This document shows positions 52,929 to 63,037 of a stretch of 64,000 bases of DNA, piece after piece. Origin of the DNA: Palsa-147 sp036513895 (GTDB lineage Bacteria > Acidobacteriota > Terriglobia > Acidiferrales > UBA7541). The stretch is taken from contig DATBYF010000043.1 of NCBI GenBank assembly GCA_036513895.1, positions 1 to 64,000 of the forward strand. The letters run 5' to 3'. The translations under genes and the position numbers were made by a program. Positions within the stretch are counted from its first letter, which is position 1. Each line of letters starts with the position of its first letter. The notes under the pieces were generated by a model. That model made no database searches and was not told the origin of the DNA. It saw only the letters and a list, made by a program, of their open reading frames with translations.

Positions 52929-55900
52929 TTATCGCCAATTTCCGAAGAGGACGAATGGCGCCCAGTAATATGGGTGAGCGTAAGAGGCAGGAGCTGTGAC
53001 GCCTTGCGGTTGAACGCCTCTTTCGGCTGCGGGTTTCGTTCCATCGCTGGCTTTCGCATTCGATTCCGCGGCCACGTGACTCGGTTTGATCTCGCCGCGC
53101 AGCAGCGCAAGTTGGGCCTCGCGCAGGGCTTCTGCTTTGGGCATGCGCGCGTTGGAAATCCATAGCCGGTAAAATTCCTGCATCAAAAGGCCCGTACTCG
53201 CGTCGCTGACTTCCCACAGGCTAGCGACTACTGCTCTCGCGCCTTTCTGCTGCGCCAAAATTCCAAGCCCGTCCACTTCGCGGCCGTTGCCTGTGTCTCC
53301 TCCCATTGCCGTGTCGCAAGCCGAGAGCGTCAGAAGTTGGGTGTCGGTAAACGTAAGTTCCGGATCTTTGCGAATTTCGGCAAGCGTCAGATGCGCCCCT
53401 TCTGCGCTTTTTCCACCCAGCAACAGGAATGAATCGGTTTCGTTCCCGGGTTCAAACGCGAAATGGCTGGCGATATGCACCAGCGGATAGCCAACCGCGA
53501 GCGCCTTTTTCATCGCGTCCTCTGTGAACGCCGCATTCAATATCACTTCGCCGGGCATCACGCCGTCTTTGTTATCCGCGTGCGGATCGCGAACCACCAG
53601 GTTCAATTCACCGGAAACCGAAGGCAGCGCGAGAAAATTTCCGTAGGCTCGCGATACGCCCATGGCGAGGCCTCGCCACGTTTCGACGTCGGGGCGCTCG
53701 GTCAAATGCGAAAGGCTGGCGGGCGTGAAAATCTCGTTGCGATACTTGGCCACGAGATAGTCTTTGCCGTCGTGCAGCGCCGACACCGGCAAGTAGCGCA
53801 ACACATCATCGAGAGACCACATCAGCGTCTTCGCTTTAGCGCCCTCGAGATCCTGCTCCACCGGGCCAACGAGAATCTTGTACAGCTCCTGTGCCTGCGC
53901 GATGGGATCGGATTGTGGCTGGTCTATAGACTGGCGGAACGCGAGGACTTTCTTCCGCAGATCGGCCGCGCGAATCGGGAACTCACGCGCCTGCATCGCG
54001 CTCGCCGTAACCACGATGACTCGATATTTGTCCTCGCCGACGAGCGTATAGAGCGCGACCGTGCCAGCATCCAAATGCCTCAGGACGTCTTGCATGCCGC
54101 TGGTGTTCTCTTGAATGCTGCCGACGGCTTCCTGCGCCTGCTTCGTTTTTCCGAGTTCAACGTAGAGCCCATCGAGGAACTGAGACCATTGCTCGTTGGC
54201 TTTCTTAAGTTTTTCCGACAGCGCAGCGAGCCGCGCGTCCTCGTCAGCGGTTCGCGACGGTTTCGCTCGAAGCTCCGCCCATTCGGTGCCGATTGCCGTC
54301 ACGCTGGCGCCCAGGTCTCCGTAGCGGACATTGGCGCTCTCTTCGGGCTTCGTTAGCGTGACAGGCGACGTTAGTGAAGACGCGTCCTTGCCATCCCGCC
54401 GGATGAATTCGAAGTATTCTTCGTTCTTGAGGAGACCCAGCACCTGCTCAGCTTCCGGCAAGCGGCCGGCCGAAATCAAAAGATCGGCCACGTCGCGATA
54501 AACATCCTCGTTGGATTTCAGAAAGCTTCGCTGCGTTTCTTTTTCGAGGCCGCGGATGTTCTCGCGAATTCCCTGAAGCCGGTTGATCTCCTGCTTGCCG
54601 AAAAAGATGGCGACTTCCGGCCGCTCCTGCTCGCGCCAATATTGCATCAGATCATCGAGTATCCCGGCCTGAAGTATCGGATCGCGCAATTCCATGGCGA
54701 TTGCCATCGCCTGGTTTAGCGACTCGAGTGCCCTGTCCTTCTCGCCCAATTTGTAGGCAGTGTTGCCGATGTTGCCAAGCGTAGTAGCTTCTTCGGCCCG
54801 GTCTCCCACGTCGCGGGCCAGGTTCACCGCTTTCTCGTAATATGACATTGCCTGTTCGTACTCCCCGCCTGCCTCGAAGCAAATGCCAATGTTATTGAGC
54901 GTAGATGATTCTCCGGCGCGATTGCCCACCTCCCGGAGCAGTTGCAGCGCTTCGATATAGGCGTCCACTCCCTTGTCAGCCTGGTTCGTGTGAACGTAAA
55001 CGAAGCCGATGTTGTTGAGAGTTGTCGCTTCCTGATCCTTGTCGCCGGTGGCGCGTTCGATCGGCAGAGATTGATTGAAATAGTCCAGCGCCTTCTGCTT
55101 CTCGCCCAAGTGGTATGCGAGGTAGCCGAGATTTGACAGCGTCTTCGCCAAAGCCCTCTGGTTACCAGTCTCGCGCTCCAGTGCCATCGCCTTGCCGTAG
55201 TAGTCGAAACCTGCCTGCATCTCGCCGATCGACACGTAAAGCGACGCCATGTTGTGCAGCATGTCGCCTTCCTGCTCTCGCAGCTGTGCCTTTCTCAGGA
55301 TAGGCAGCGCTTGGTTGAAATACTCAAGCGCCTTTTGCTTCTCCCCCAGCGCGCTCAGTTCGTTCCCGATGTTTCCGAGGACGATTCCCATTTGTCCCGA
55401 CAGCGGATCGTAAGTGCGCTGTAACTCCAGCGATTGATTGTAGTAGTCGAGCGCTTTTTGACCCTCTCCGGTATCGGCATAAATGCCGCCGATATCGTTC
55501 AGCGCTACCCCTTCGTTCGTGTGATCTCCCAACTGGCGCCACAATGGCAAAGATTTGTTGAACGCTTCGAGCGCGCTCTGTCTGTTTCCGAAGTCATCGT
55601 ACAAAGATCCAAGCCTGACGAGAGCCTCGGCCTCGCCGTGCGCGTCGCCGGCATCGTGAAAAAGAGGCACGGCTTGGAGGAGATCATCGATCGCCTCCTG
55701 CCGCTGGCCCAGCTCGGAATGCAGCGGGCTGATCGTCTCGAGCGTCGCTGCTTGGTATGCTTTATCGTCTGAGTCGCGCCAGCGCTGCAGCGCTTGTTCG
55801 AATGCATCAAGCGCCAATTTTTTGTCGCCATTATCGCGGGCGATCGTCCCAATGCAAATGAGCGATGTGGCTTCCGACGGACGGTCGTCGAGATCGTGCG

Positions 55901-56981
55901 CGAGCGCCAAAGCTTGTTGGTAGGCTTCGAGCGCCTTTTGCTTGTCGCCCGAGGCGTAGTGAAGATTTCCCAGGCTGTTGAAAGTTACAACCTGGCCTCT
56001 GCGGTCCTGCGTAGCGCGCTGAAGATTCAACGCCTGGAGATAGACTTCGATTGCTTTCTGATTCTCACCGGCGCCGGCGTAGATGTAGCCGATGAAATTG
56101 AGAGAGAAAGCTTCGGCGTTGCGATCTCCCACGGTACGCCAAATCTTCAGTGCTCGATTTTCATAGTCCAATGCCTTCGCGGTGTCGCCGGAATTTTCGT
56201 AGCGCCCAGCGAGCGCGTTTTCCGTCATGGCTTCTTCATAGTTATCGTGAAGCGCTCGCCACGTTGGCAGAGTGGCTTCCCACTTTTGGATGGTATTTTT
56301 TGCAGCTTCAGGTGTGTTGGGAGCGGTTAGTCCGTCGAGGAAAATCCGCTCCGCTTCGAGACGTTTCAAATCTTCGGGTGTTGGTGAACGCTCGGCTGTG
56401 ATTTTGATTCGATAGCGGCCCGCCGGATTATTTCCGTCGCCCGCATCCACGCTCAGGATGTAGGCGCCGCTCGCGTCCGCCACCACGGAAAACGGTACGG
56501 GGCCGAAATCGCCGTTCGGGCGCTCCGCTTGGATAATTTTCTCGCCGTTTTCGCGAAAGAGCGCGACGAGCAGATGAATCCCCTCTTGCGTCGTCACAAC
56601 GTGAAAGAACTCGCCCGCCGTGAGGTGCACCTCGTAATGCTGGACGTCATTCCCTCTCAGTTTGCGCTCGACTTCCTGGTTGAGTTCTAGCGGCTTGGTG
56701 TCCGCCGGCAATTGAACCGGTTGCTGGGCGGCTGGCGCTTCCTGTGTGCCTGTCGGTTGCTGTGTGGCTGGCGTCTGCTGTGCGGCTGACGGGTGCTGGA
56801 TGCCTGGCGTCTGCGCGGGTAGGATGTCTTGGGCGCACACCGGCGAGCTAAGGGAAAATCCAGCGCAGGCCGTCAGAATTATCGCGAAAAGGAGCGACTC
56901 TGTGCGGATCGCACAACGCCGCCGAGCGGAAGCGACGGGACTTCCCCATCGAAAGCCGCCAGTTCGTTCTCCTGAAATCAA
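52929..56981 (-). CDS. secreted TPR-CHAT protease-like protein
   Basis: 1,350 residues. An N-terminal signal/hydrophobic segment (SLLFAIILTACAGFSLSSPV), an Ala/Gln/Pro-rich linker, a pre-peptidase-like beta domain (about 105-205), then about fifteen TPR units (recurring ALEYFNQALPI, LSNLGYLAYHLGEKQKALDY) and a C-terminal CHAT caspase-like domain. The catalytic dyad is intact: His1173 (HIASHF) and Cys1222 (LSACDTA). CHAT proteins are peptidases in cell-death or defence pathways, but exported TPR-CHAT forms also occur in environmental bacteria with unknown roles. Confidence 0.9.
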   Translation of the reverse strand: MISGERTGGFRWGSPVASARRRCAIRTESLLFAIILTACAGFSLSSPVCAQDILPAQTPGIQHPSAAQQTPATQQPTGTQEAPAAQQPVQLPADTKPLELNQEVERKLRGNDVQHYEVHLTAGEFFHVVTTQEGIHLLVALFRENGEKIIQAERPNGDFGPVPFSVVADASGAYILSVDAGDGNNPAGRYRIKITAERSPTPEDLKRLEAERIFLDGLTAPNTPEAAKNTIQKWEATLPTWRALHDNYEEAMTENALAGRYENSGDTAKALDYENRALKIWRTVGDRNAEAFSLNFIGYIYAGAGENQKAIEVYLQALNLQRATQDRRGQVVTFNSLGNLHYASGDKQKALEAYQQALALAHDLDDRPSEATSLICIGTIARDNGDKKLALDAFEQALQRWRDSDDKAYQAATLETISPLHSELGQRQEAIDDLLQAVPLFHDAGDAHGEAEALVRLGSLYDDFGNRQSALEAFNKSLPLWRQLGDHTNEGVALNDIGGIYADTGEGQKALDYYNQSLELQRTYDPLSGQMGIVLGNIGNELSALGEKQKALEYFNQALPILRKAQLREQEGDMLHNMASLYVSIGEMQAGFDYYGKAMALERETGNQRALAKTLSNLGYLAYHLGEKQKALDYFNQSLPIERATGDKDQEATTLNNIGFVYVHTNQADKGVDAYIEALQLLREVGNRAGESSTLNNIGICFEAGGEYEQAMSYYEKAVNLARDVGDRAEEATTLGNIGNTAYKLGEKDRALESLNQAMAIAMELRDPILQAGILDDLMQYWREQERPEVAIFFGKQEINRLQGIRENIRGLEKETQRSFLKSNEDVYRDVADLLISAGRLPEAEQVLGLLKNEEYFEFIRRDGKDASSLTSPVTLTKPEESANVRYGDLGASVTAIGTEWAELRAKPSRTADEDARLAALSEKLKKANEQWSQFLDGLYVELGKTKQAQEAVGSIQENTSGMQDVLRHLDAGTVALYTLVGEDKYRVIVVTASAMQAREFPIRAADLRKKVLAFRQSIDQPQSDPIAQAQELYKILVGPVEQDLEGAKAKTLMWSLDDVLRYLPVSALHDGKDYLVAKYRNEIFTPASLSHLTERPDVETWRGLAMGVSRAYGNFLALPSVSGELNLVVRDPHADNKDGVMPGEVILNAAFTEDAMKKALAVGYPLVHIASHFAFEPGNETDSFLLLGGKSAEGAHLTLAEIRKDPELTFTDTQLLTLSACDTAMGGDTGNGREVDGLGILAQQKGARAVVASLWEVSDASTGLLMQEFYRLWISNARMPKAEALREAQLALLRGEIKPSHVAAESNAKASDGTKPAAERGVQPQGVTAPASYAHPYYWAPFVLFGNWR

Positions 56982-57397
56982 CGGGGCCTCAGGTGCTTAA
57001 TCGCGCGTATTGACAACGTTAGCCCAATTCTCACACCTCCCACGATTTCGTTCAATGCACGATTGCAGCCTTAACAATCAGAAGTTCGCGGAGGCCGACG
57101 GACGAGACGGAGAGAAAGAACGCGGGACACACTGGAAATATCAGATGCGGGACTACGTGAACCAGCGTTTCTAAACAGTGAGTAACATCCGGAGCGGAGC
57201 AAACAATAAATGGAAGTCGGATTTTCGCGCTTTTACAATCGCCCGCCGAGTCCGACGCATTTAACTGGCTGAGAGTCAGCTCCGGCACTTCTAGCGGACG
57301 GCTTCAGCCGGGCAATCTTCGCTTGATTCGGCGTCCGCTAAACATTACCTAATCGCGCTCGCGGGTGACCCAAACAATCGATCGCTAGACCCAGCGA
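56982..57397. other. intergenic region
   Basis: 416 bases without a supported gene; only short shadow frames. A GCGGAC/CCGGGC-type weak hairpin near 57290-57320 is similar in style to other scattered repeats. Confidence 0.4.
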
Positions 57398-59428
57398 CTA
57401 CGGCTCAGTGTTACTCTTTCTTGCCGGTCGCTGCCCAGATTTATCCACCTCGCCGCCTTTGGGGCTCAGCAACGTCAGCGCGTCCTTCGCGTTGAATGGA
57501 TACAGACGCACCGACTGTTGCCCTGTGGTGTTCAGCGAAACGTCCACGCGCCGGTTATTCGCCATCACAACGACTTGCAGGTTCGCCTCGATTCGTTGCC
57601 GCTCCGCATCGCTCAGATCCGGATTCTGCTCGATGAGCTGTTTCACTTGCGCGGCGTCCAGATTTTGCTCTTTACCCAATGCACGAGTCTCAATGTGGTC
57701 AGCGGGAATTCCGTGGCCGACCAAGAAGTCCTTGGTAGAGTCTACCCGTCGCTCGGTCAGGTCCTTATTGAATTCAACTGACCCGCGATGATCTGCGTGG
57801 CCCTCGAGGATCAAATGTGCGTTCGGCTTGAATGTGAGATACCGGTTGAAATCAGCCGCCAGCGATAGCAGAACTCTCTGCTGGCTCTCGACCAATCCAC
57901 CGGTTGGATTCGCAATCGTCGGCCGCGCAGTTGGGAAATAGATACTGTGAAGCGCAAGCCGGGTTTCGAGCTCTCTCACTTCCGGCGGAGGCTGAGCCGC
58001 CTGCACATCAATGCTGATCGTGCAATCCGCGGTTCCCGTGCGGCCATCGTCCACATGCCCCGAAATCGTGTAAGAGCCCGGCGGCAGCCCGGCCGATTGA
58101 AACGCGACGTTAGCGCCGGCACCATCAATTCTTCCACCGCTTGCGTTCCACGAATAAGTCAAAGGATCGTTGTCAGGATCACTGGCTGTAGCCGTGATTT
58201 GCACTGGATCGCCGACAGTCACTGACATTCGGTCCGCCGAGCACGCAATCGTTGGCGGGCGATTTGGCCGCGGTTGAACGCGAATGCTTGCTGAGCAGCT
58301 AGTCGAACCGTTTCGTCCATTGTCCACGCGCACGCTGATCGTGTAAGTTCCAGGCTGCACGTTTGAAGAATTCCAGCGCACTCCCGGACCAGTCCCGTCA
58401 ATCGCGCCCTCGCTCGCCGACCACGAATAATTCAACGCACTTCCGCCCGGATTCGAGGCTTCAGCGCGAACTACAACGAGATCACCCGATCCCGCATAAA
58501 CAAATTCCGGATCCGCCGAGCAAGTTGCCGTCATCGGCACACTCGGCGCGGGCGCCGGCTTCCCGCCAAAGCGAAGCACGATTCCCGCAGAAAATCTCCC
58601 ATTGCTCTGCCATCCGCGTTCTGACCCGCTCGGTAGCGTAGGATTTGTGAAATGCGTCAGCAGGTACTCGGCTTGAATGGGGCGGATGGCCAAATAATGG
58701 TTAATTCGGATGTCGAATCCCGTGCCAGCCAATACGGCAAACGCCCAGTCGTAGGCGAGAGGTTGGCAGCTCGTGCTCCCGGTACATCCGGAAATAAACA
58801 CGTTACTCGCGTATGCGCCGCCGACGAGCACTTGGGCAAATGGAGTGAATCTTGAATGCGTGCGATAGGAGAGGCGCGGGCCAAACGTATACGTATAAGC
58901 GCTGCCGTCTGCTGCCAGCATTCGGCTGCCGGTCGGACTCGCGAGCGTCACTCGCGTATTATCGAAACCGCCAAAATCCGCCACCACCCCTAACCATCTA
59001 TTGAAGTTGTATGCAATCGAGGTGCTCCCGCCGTGTAAGTATACTATGCGATTATTTGGCGAGGTCGGCATAGCTCGCCAGAATGAGTATCCCAAGAACC
59101 ATTCGACCCTCGGAGTATAGTTTTCCGAATCGCTTCCTCGATACATGGCGCCAAACGCCGTTGCAGCCGGTTCAGGTGCAGCAAATCCGGGTGCACTTAA
59201 CTCCGAACGTGGCGGCTGGCTCGTTGAGAAATCGAGCGGCAGATTCTTAAAGTCCGTTGGCTGCGTAGTACCAGCGATATCGGGCGCATCGTTCAATGAA
59301 GAATTCGCAGTCGCAGCTGCTTCGTTCGCCGTCTTCGCCTTAAGCTTCGTATCGTCATTCGCGCGAACGCCAGGCACAATCACGAAAGCCACAACCATTG
59401 TGCCAAGAATGCGAGCTGCAAATCTCAT
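57398..59428 (-). CDS. OmpA-family protein with beta-barrel, Ig-like repeats and OmpA domain
   Basis: 676 residues from an ATG with AGGAGG upstream. The signal peptide is at 1-23 (VPGVRAND). An OmpA-like outer-membrane beta-barrel spans about 100-300 (VEWFLGYSFWRAMPTS), followed by two PKD/Ig-like domains (CSADPEFVYAGSGDLVVVRA, CSADRMSVTVGDPVQITATA), each ending in SCSASI/DCTISI, and a C-terminal OmpA peptidoglycan domain (LILEGHADHRGSVEFNKDLT, NNRRVDVSL). It tethers the outer membrane to the wall. It resembles the 12687 protein in the C-terminal half. Confidence 0.92.
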   Translation of the reverse strand: MRFAARILGTMVVAFVIVPGVRANDDTKLKAKTANEAAATANSSLNDAPDIAGTTQPTDFKNLPLDFSTSQPPRSELSAPGFAAPEPAATAFGAMYRGSDSENYTPRVEWFLGYSFWRAMPTSPNNRIVYLHGGSTSIAYNFNRWLGVVADFGGFDNTRVTLASPTGSRMLAADGSAYTYTFGPRLSYRTHSRFTPFAQVLVGGAYASNVFISGCTGSTSCQPLAYDWAFAVLAGTGFDIRINHYLAIRPIQAEYLLTHFTNPTLPSGSERGWQSNGRFSAGIVLRFGGKPAPAPSVPMTATCSADPEFVYAGSGDLVVVRAEASNPGGSALNYSWSASEGAIDGTGPGVRWNSSNVQPGTYTISVRVDNGRNGSTSCSASIRVQPRPNRPPTIACSADRMSVTVGDPVQITATASDPDNDPLTYSWNASGGRIDGAGANVAFQSAGLPPGSYTISGHVDDGRTGTADCTISIDVQAAQPPPEVRELETRLALHSIYFPTARPTIANPTGGLVESQQRVLLSLAADFNRYLTFKPNAHLILEGHADHRGSVEFNKDLTERRVDSTKDFLVGHGIPADHIETRALGKEQNLDAAQVKQLIEQNPDLSDAERQRIEANLQVVVMANNRRVDVSLNTTGQQSVRLYPFNAKDALTLLSPKGGEVDKSGQRPARKSNTEP

Positions 59429-59532
59429 TGTCGCCTCCTGAATCGTGCCTGCCGGACGCAAAGCGGATGAAAGAATCCGCCTCACATCCGCCAAACCTGT
59501 CCGCGCTGTTTTCTATAAGCCGCTTTCTATAT

Positions 59533-62022
59533 TTATGGAGCGGGTACGTTAATCACCGTATTAACCATCGTCACCGACGCATTGAGCGCCAGCGCTCGAC
59601 CATTGAGCGTAGTCCCCGCGGAATTGCCGGCAGTTGAGAACGTGATTCCGGCCGACGCGATGATCGTGCCCACCATCGTGCCGCCCCCCGCCGCGTTAAT
59701 CGTTGCCGCAGTGCCCACGTACCAATACACGTTCTTCGCCTGCGCTCCGTTGGTCAGAATGATGTTGCGAGGCGCCGCAGGTCCGCCCACAGTGAGCGAG
59801 CTCGCCATCTGGAACACCCAGATCGCGTTAGCGTCGCCCTGCGCATCCAGAGTCAAATCCGAGCCCGTAAGCAGGAACGAACCGCCCGCCGCTTTGTATA
59901 TCCCCGGCGTAAGAGTTAATCCGCCGAGTTGGCCGGCGCCTGGATCCGTACCGCCAGGGCGCGACGCAGGTGAAATAGCGTTGTAAGCCGCAAGCGTGTC
60001 AGTCGCGGCCTGCGTCGCGATCATGAATGTAGTAGTCGTGCCTTCAGAAGGACACGCAACGGTAGGATTCGGCGGAGCCGTATAAATCGTCCCATTCACC
60101 AGCCCCATGTTGAGTGTCGTCTCGGTGTAAGTGCACCCTACCCCCGCATCGTGGAATCCGGTGACCAGCGTCGATACGCCGGTGGTACCGATATTTCCAT
60201 TAATAATCGTGTTAATTCCTTGATTTGTTATCCCCGCGCCGCCTCCAATCGATCCAAACGTCGAAGCGGTCCCTAGCGGAGGTCCTGTTGGACCCGGAGC
60301 TGCGCCAGTCATGAAGCTCCACGGATTCGCCGCAGCACCCGTCGCCAGCGCATTCCCCGCCAAATCGGTCGCTGCGTTCGTAATCGTTGCCGTATATTCC
60401 GTGTTCGCCGCGAGATTCGCTGACGGCGTAAAGGTGGCGATGTCGCTTGTAGGATCGTACGTAACCGTTCCACTGACCGCCGCTCCACCTGTCCCGGCCA
60501 CGGCCAATGTGAACGTCCCGGCAGCGAAAATGCTCGCCGGATTCATCGCTTTACTGAACGTCGCGTTAACTGCCGCGTTCAGCGCCACGCCTGTCGCGCC
60601 GCTTGCGGGACTCGTGAGCGTTATCGTAGGCGGCGTGGTATCGGGAGCTGCGCCCGTCATAAAACTCCACGGGTTGGGTACAGCGCCAGCCGCCAGCGCG
60701 TTGCCGGTCAGGTCCGTCGCGGCGTTCGTGATCGTCGCCGTGTATGACGTAGCGGCCGTAAGATTCGCTGATGGTGTAAACGTCGCTGTGGATCCCGCAT
60801 ACGTAACGGTTCCCGGCACAGCCGCGCCTCCCGTCACCGCCACGCTAAATGTTCCCGCGGCCGTAATCGTCGCCGGGTCCATCGCTTCGCTGAATGTTGC
60901 GGAGATAATTTGATTCGTGGGTACATCCGTTGCAGCTGACGCAGGAACGGTGATTACCACCGTAGGCGGCGTTGTGTCAGCGGTGAGACCCGTCATGAAA
61001 CTCCAAGCATAAGTTTTGGCCAAGGGAATGCCGGCAGCACTCGTTGCCGCGATGCTAATCGTGGCCGTATACATAGTGCTGGTCATCAAATTCGCCGCAG
61101 GCGCGAACGTCGCCGTATTCGCGGCTGGCACGTAAGTCACCACTCCGCTCACCGCCGCCCCGCCCGTGCCGGCCACTGCCACCGTAAATGTCCCGGCGGC
61201 TATTACCGTTGCCGCGTTCATCGGCACGCTAAACGTCGCGGTAATTTTCTGATTGATGGGCACATTGGTGGCGCCGCTTCCAGGATTCGTGGCAATAACA
61301 GTGGGGCTCGGTATGGCCGTAAAGCTCCAGGTAAAGGCCGGTGCCACTTCGTTCCCCGCCAGATCTTGTGCTCCGCTGGTAATCGTTGCGGTATAAGTCA
61401 CGCCAGCCGTGAGAGCGGCGCTTGGCGCAAATGTCGCCGTGTTTCCAGCGTAACTGACTGTGCCGTTGACCGCGGCTCCGCCAGTTCCCGTCAAAGTGAA
61501 CGTCGACGCATTGATCGTCACTGCGTTCATTGGCTCATTAAATGTCGCGGTAATTATTTGTGCGAGAGGCACATTCGTCGCGCCGCCAGCGGGATTTGTA
61601 GCGATCACGAGAGGCGCCGTCCCCGTCATGAAACTCCACGAATAATTGCTGGCCAGCGGCCCGCCGGTGATATCAGTAGCTCCGGTCGTAATCGTCGCCG
61701 TAAATAAAGTGTTAGCTGGAAGATCGCTCGTGGGCGTGAATGTCGCCGTGCCACCGGCGTATGTCACCGTGCCTGCTATCGGGGCCGTACCGGGCCCTGT
61801 CACAGTGAAAGTTGTCGCGTTGATCGTCGCAGGAGCCATGGCGTCGCTGAACGTGGCGGAGATCGTCGCGGCAACAAGCACATTCATCGCGCCATTCGCG
61901 GGCGATGTGGAAACCACGATCGGCGCGGCCGGACCCTGCACTTGTTCTCGTCCGCATCCGGCCATGGAACTTGTGAGCAGGAACGCCAGAACCCAAATCC
62001 TTTTCAATGTAACCTTACGCAT
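59533..62022 (-). CDS. ice-binding-like (DUF3494) lipoprotein with five Ig-like repeats
   Basis: 829 residues. Lipoprotein signal with lipobox MAGC (SSMAGCGREQ). Five Big_5-like repeats of about 100 residues follow, each starting with a P-x-S/N-G-A-x-x-V pattern and A-T-F-S-x-A/P-M (for example NPAGGATNVPLAQIITATFN). The C-terminal 230 residues match the DUF3494 ice-binding fold (GLTLTPGIYKAAGGSFLLTG; VYWYVGTAATINAAGGGTMV). DUF3494 proteins include bacterial antifreeze proteins but also surface adhesins, so ice binding is inferred. AGGAGAAG precedes the ATG at 62022. Confidence 0.9.
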   Translation of the reverse strand: MRKVTLKRIWVLAFLLTSSMAGCGREQVQGPAAPIVVSTSPANGAMNVLVAATISATFSDAMAPATINATTFTVTGPGTAPIAGTVTYAGGTATFTPTSDLPANTLFTATITTGATDITGGPLASNYSWSFMTGTAPLVIATNPAGGATNVPLAQIITATFNEPMNAVTINASTFTLTGTGGAAVNGTVSYAGNTATFAPSAALTAGVTYTATITSGAQDLAGNEVAPAFTWSFTAIPSPTVIATNPGSGATNVPINQKITATFSVPMNAATVIAAGTFTVAVAGTGGAAVSGVVTYVPAANTATFAPAANLMTSTMYTATISIAATSAAGIPLAKTYAWSFMTGLTADTTPPTVVITVPASAATDVPTNQIISATFSEAMDPATITAAGTFSVAVTGGAAVPGTVTYAGSTATFTPSANLTAATSYTATITNAATDLTGNALAAGAVPNPWSFMTGAAPDTTPPTITLTSPASGATGVALNAAVNATFSKAMNPASIFAAGTFTLAVAGTGGAAVSGTVTYDPTSDIATFTPSANLAANTEYTATITNAATDLAGNALATGAAANPWSFMTGAAPGPTGPPLGTASTFGSIGGGAGITNQGINTIINGNIGTTGVSTLVTGFHDAGVGCTYTETTLNMGLVNGTIYTAPPNPTVACPSEGTTTTFMIATQAATDTLAAYNAISPASRPGGTDPGAGQLGGLTLTPGIYKAAGGSFLLTGSDLTLDAQGDANAIWVFQMASSLTVGGPAAPRNIILTNGAQAKNVYWYVGTAATINAAGGGTMVGTIIASAGITFSTAGNSAGTTLNGRALALNASVTMVNTVINVPAP

Positions 62023-63037
62023 CAGCTTCTCCTGTTCCATCGCTTGGCGTTACTCTGCAACATCGGCATCCACGGAGACGGCTCAATTGATAGGCCCAAC
62101 TATCGGCGACAAAAATCTGCGAAGGCTCATGACGATTTCGTTTTCGGAGTCATCCGCAAATTGAACCAAATCGGCACATTCAGCCAATCCGTTCAAGTTG
62201 TGCTCCCCTTCTAGACTTCGGAGTTCTCACGTGGAAGCACATCCATGCACAGAATGTGCCAAAGGCAATTCGGAATTTTTAAATGAGGAATGGATTCAAG
62301 TTCGGGGCAAGATTGTGATTCAAAACCGGATAGAATTTGATTGCCCTCTAGCGCGGAAGAGCACATTCACGTCGCAACTCGCCCCTCGTCCCAGATCGGG
62401 AAGCCAGCAGATTCATTTTGGCGGCGTGGCAACCTCGATTTTCGTCAGGCCACGACTTCCGTCGTGCGATCAACCATCGCAAATCCGTCTGACTTTACTG
62501 CTTGCGGAAAAAGTACAAACATTCTTATCCCGAACGAAGTGAGGAATCTGTGGTTCGTATCGAGAGGCTGCATCACGTTTCCACTCAGGCAGGCACGCCC
62601 TCCGGCACTTGTAGCGCTCGGCTTCAGCCCAGCAGCCTTTTCTCGGTTGCAGTTACACCCGAGATCACGCAATCGCTGATCACTCGCCCGTCCAATATAA
62701 CAAACCTCATTCAGAGCCGGGAGGCTCCCGCCTCCCGGACCCAATTAACAATTGGCTAGATTCGGCAGGAAGCGTACATGTTTTTGCCTTTCGGTGGAAG
62801 CCCCCCTGCTTCAGTAGGGGGAGCTGGACTTCAGTCCAGCGAAAAAATATGGCGCTCGACGGGCTTTTTCAGCCCCGGCCTTCTCGTGCCGTACAGGACG
62901 CCCCGCACTGTACCGATACAGTTCATCCGGCCAGTAGAAACACCTGTCGCCATCGCTCATAATTTCACTCCCGCGCAATCCGCGTCCTCCATTACCACGA
63001 TGAAGAGCGCGCGGAAACTGCGACGGCCGATCCGCGC
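62023..63037. other. long intergenic region with hairpin repeats
   Basis: About 1 kb between divergent genes. It contains a family 2 hairpin (62711-62741) and two small palindromes, CCCCCTGCTTCAGTAGGGGG at 62812-62831 area and CTGGACTTCAGTCCAG just after. The open frames here lack codon-like composition. No RNA gene is recognised. Confidence 0.5.
62711..62741. repeat. REP-like hairpin, family 2 variant
   Basis: AGAGCCGGGAGGCTCCCGCC then TCCCGGAC; a CCGGGAGG/CCTCCCGG palindrome with compensating changes relative to the copies at 19593 and 24950. Confidence 0.75.

Noticed and set aside
59582..61707. Plus-strand frames antisense to the Ig-like/DUF3494 gene
   Set aside because: Mirror the repetitive minus-strand gene; Val/Ala-rich shadows of its codon pattern.
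62198..62986. Short ORFs in the 62-63 kb gap
   Set aside because: They cross hairpin repeats, lack ribosome-binding sites and have no protein-like pattern.
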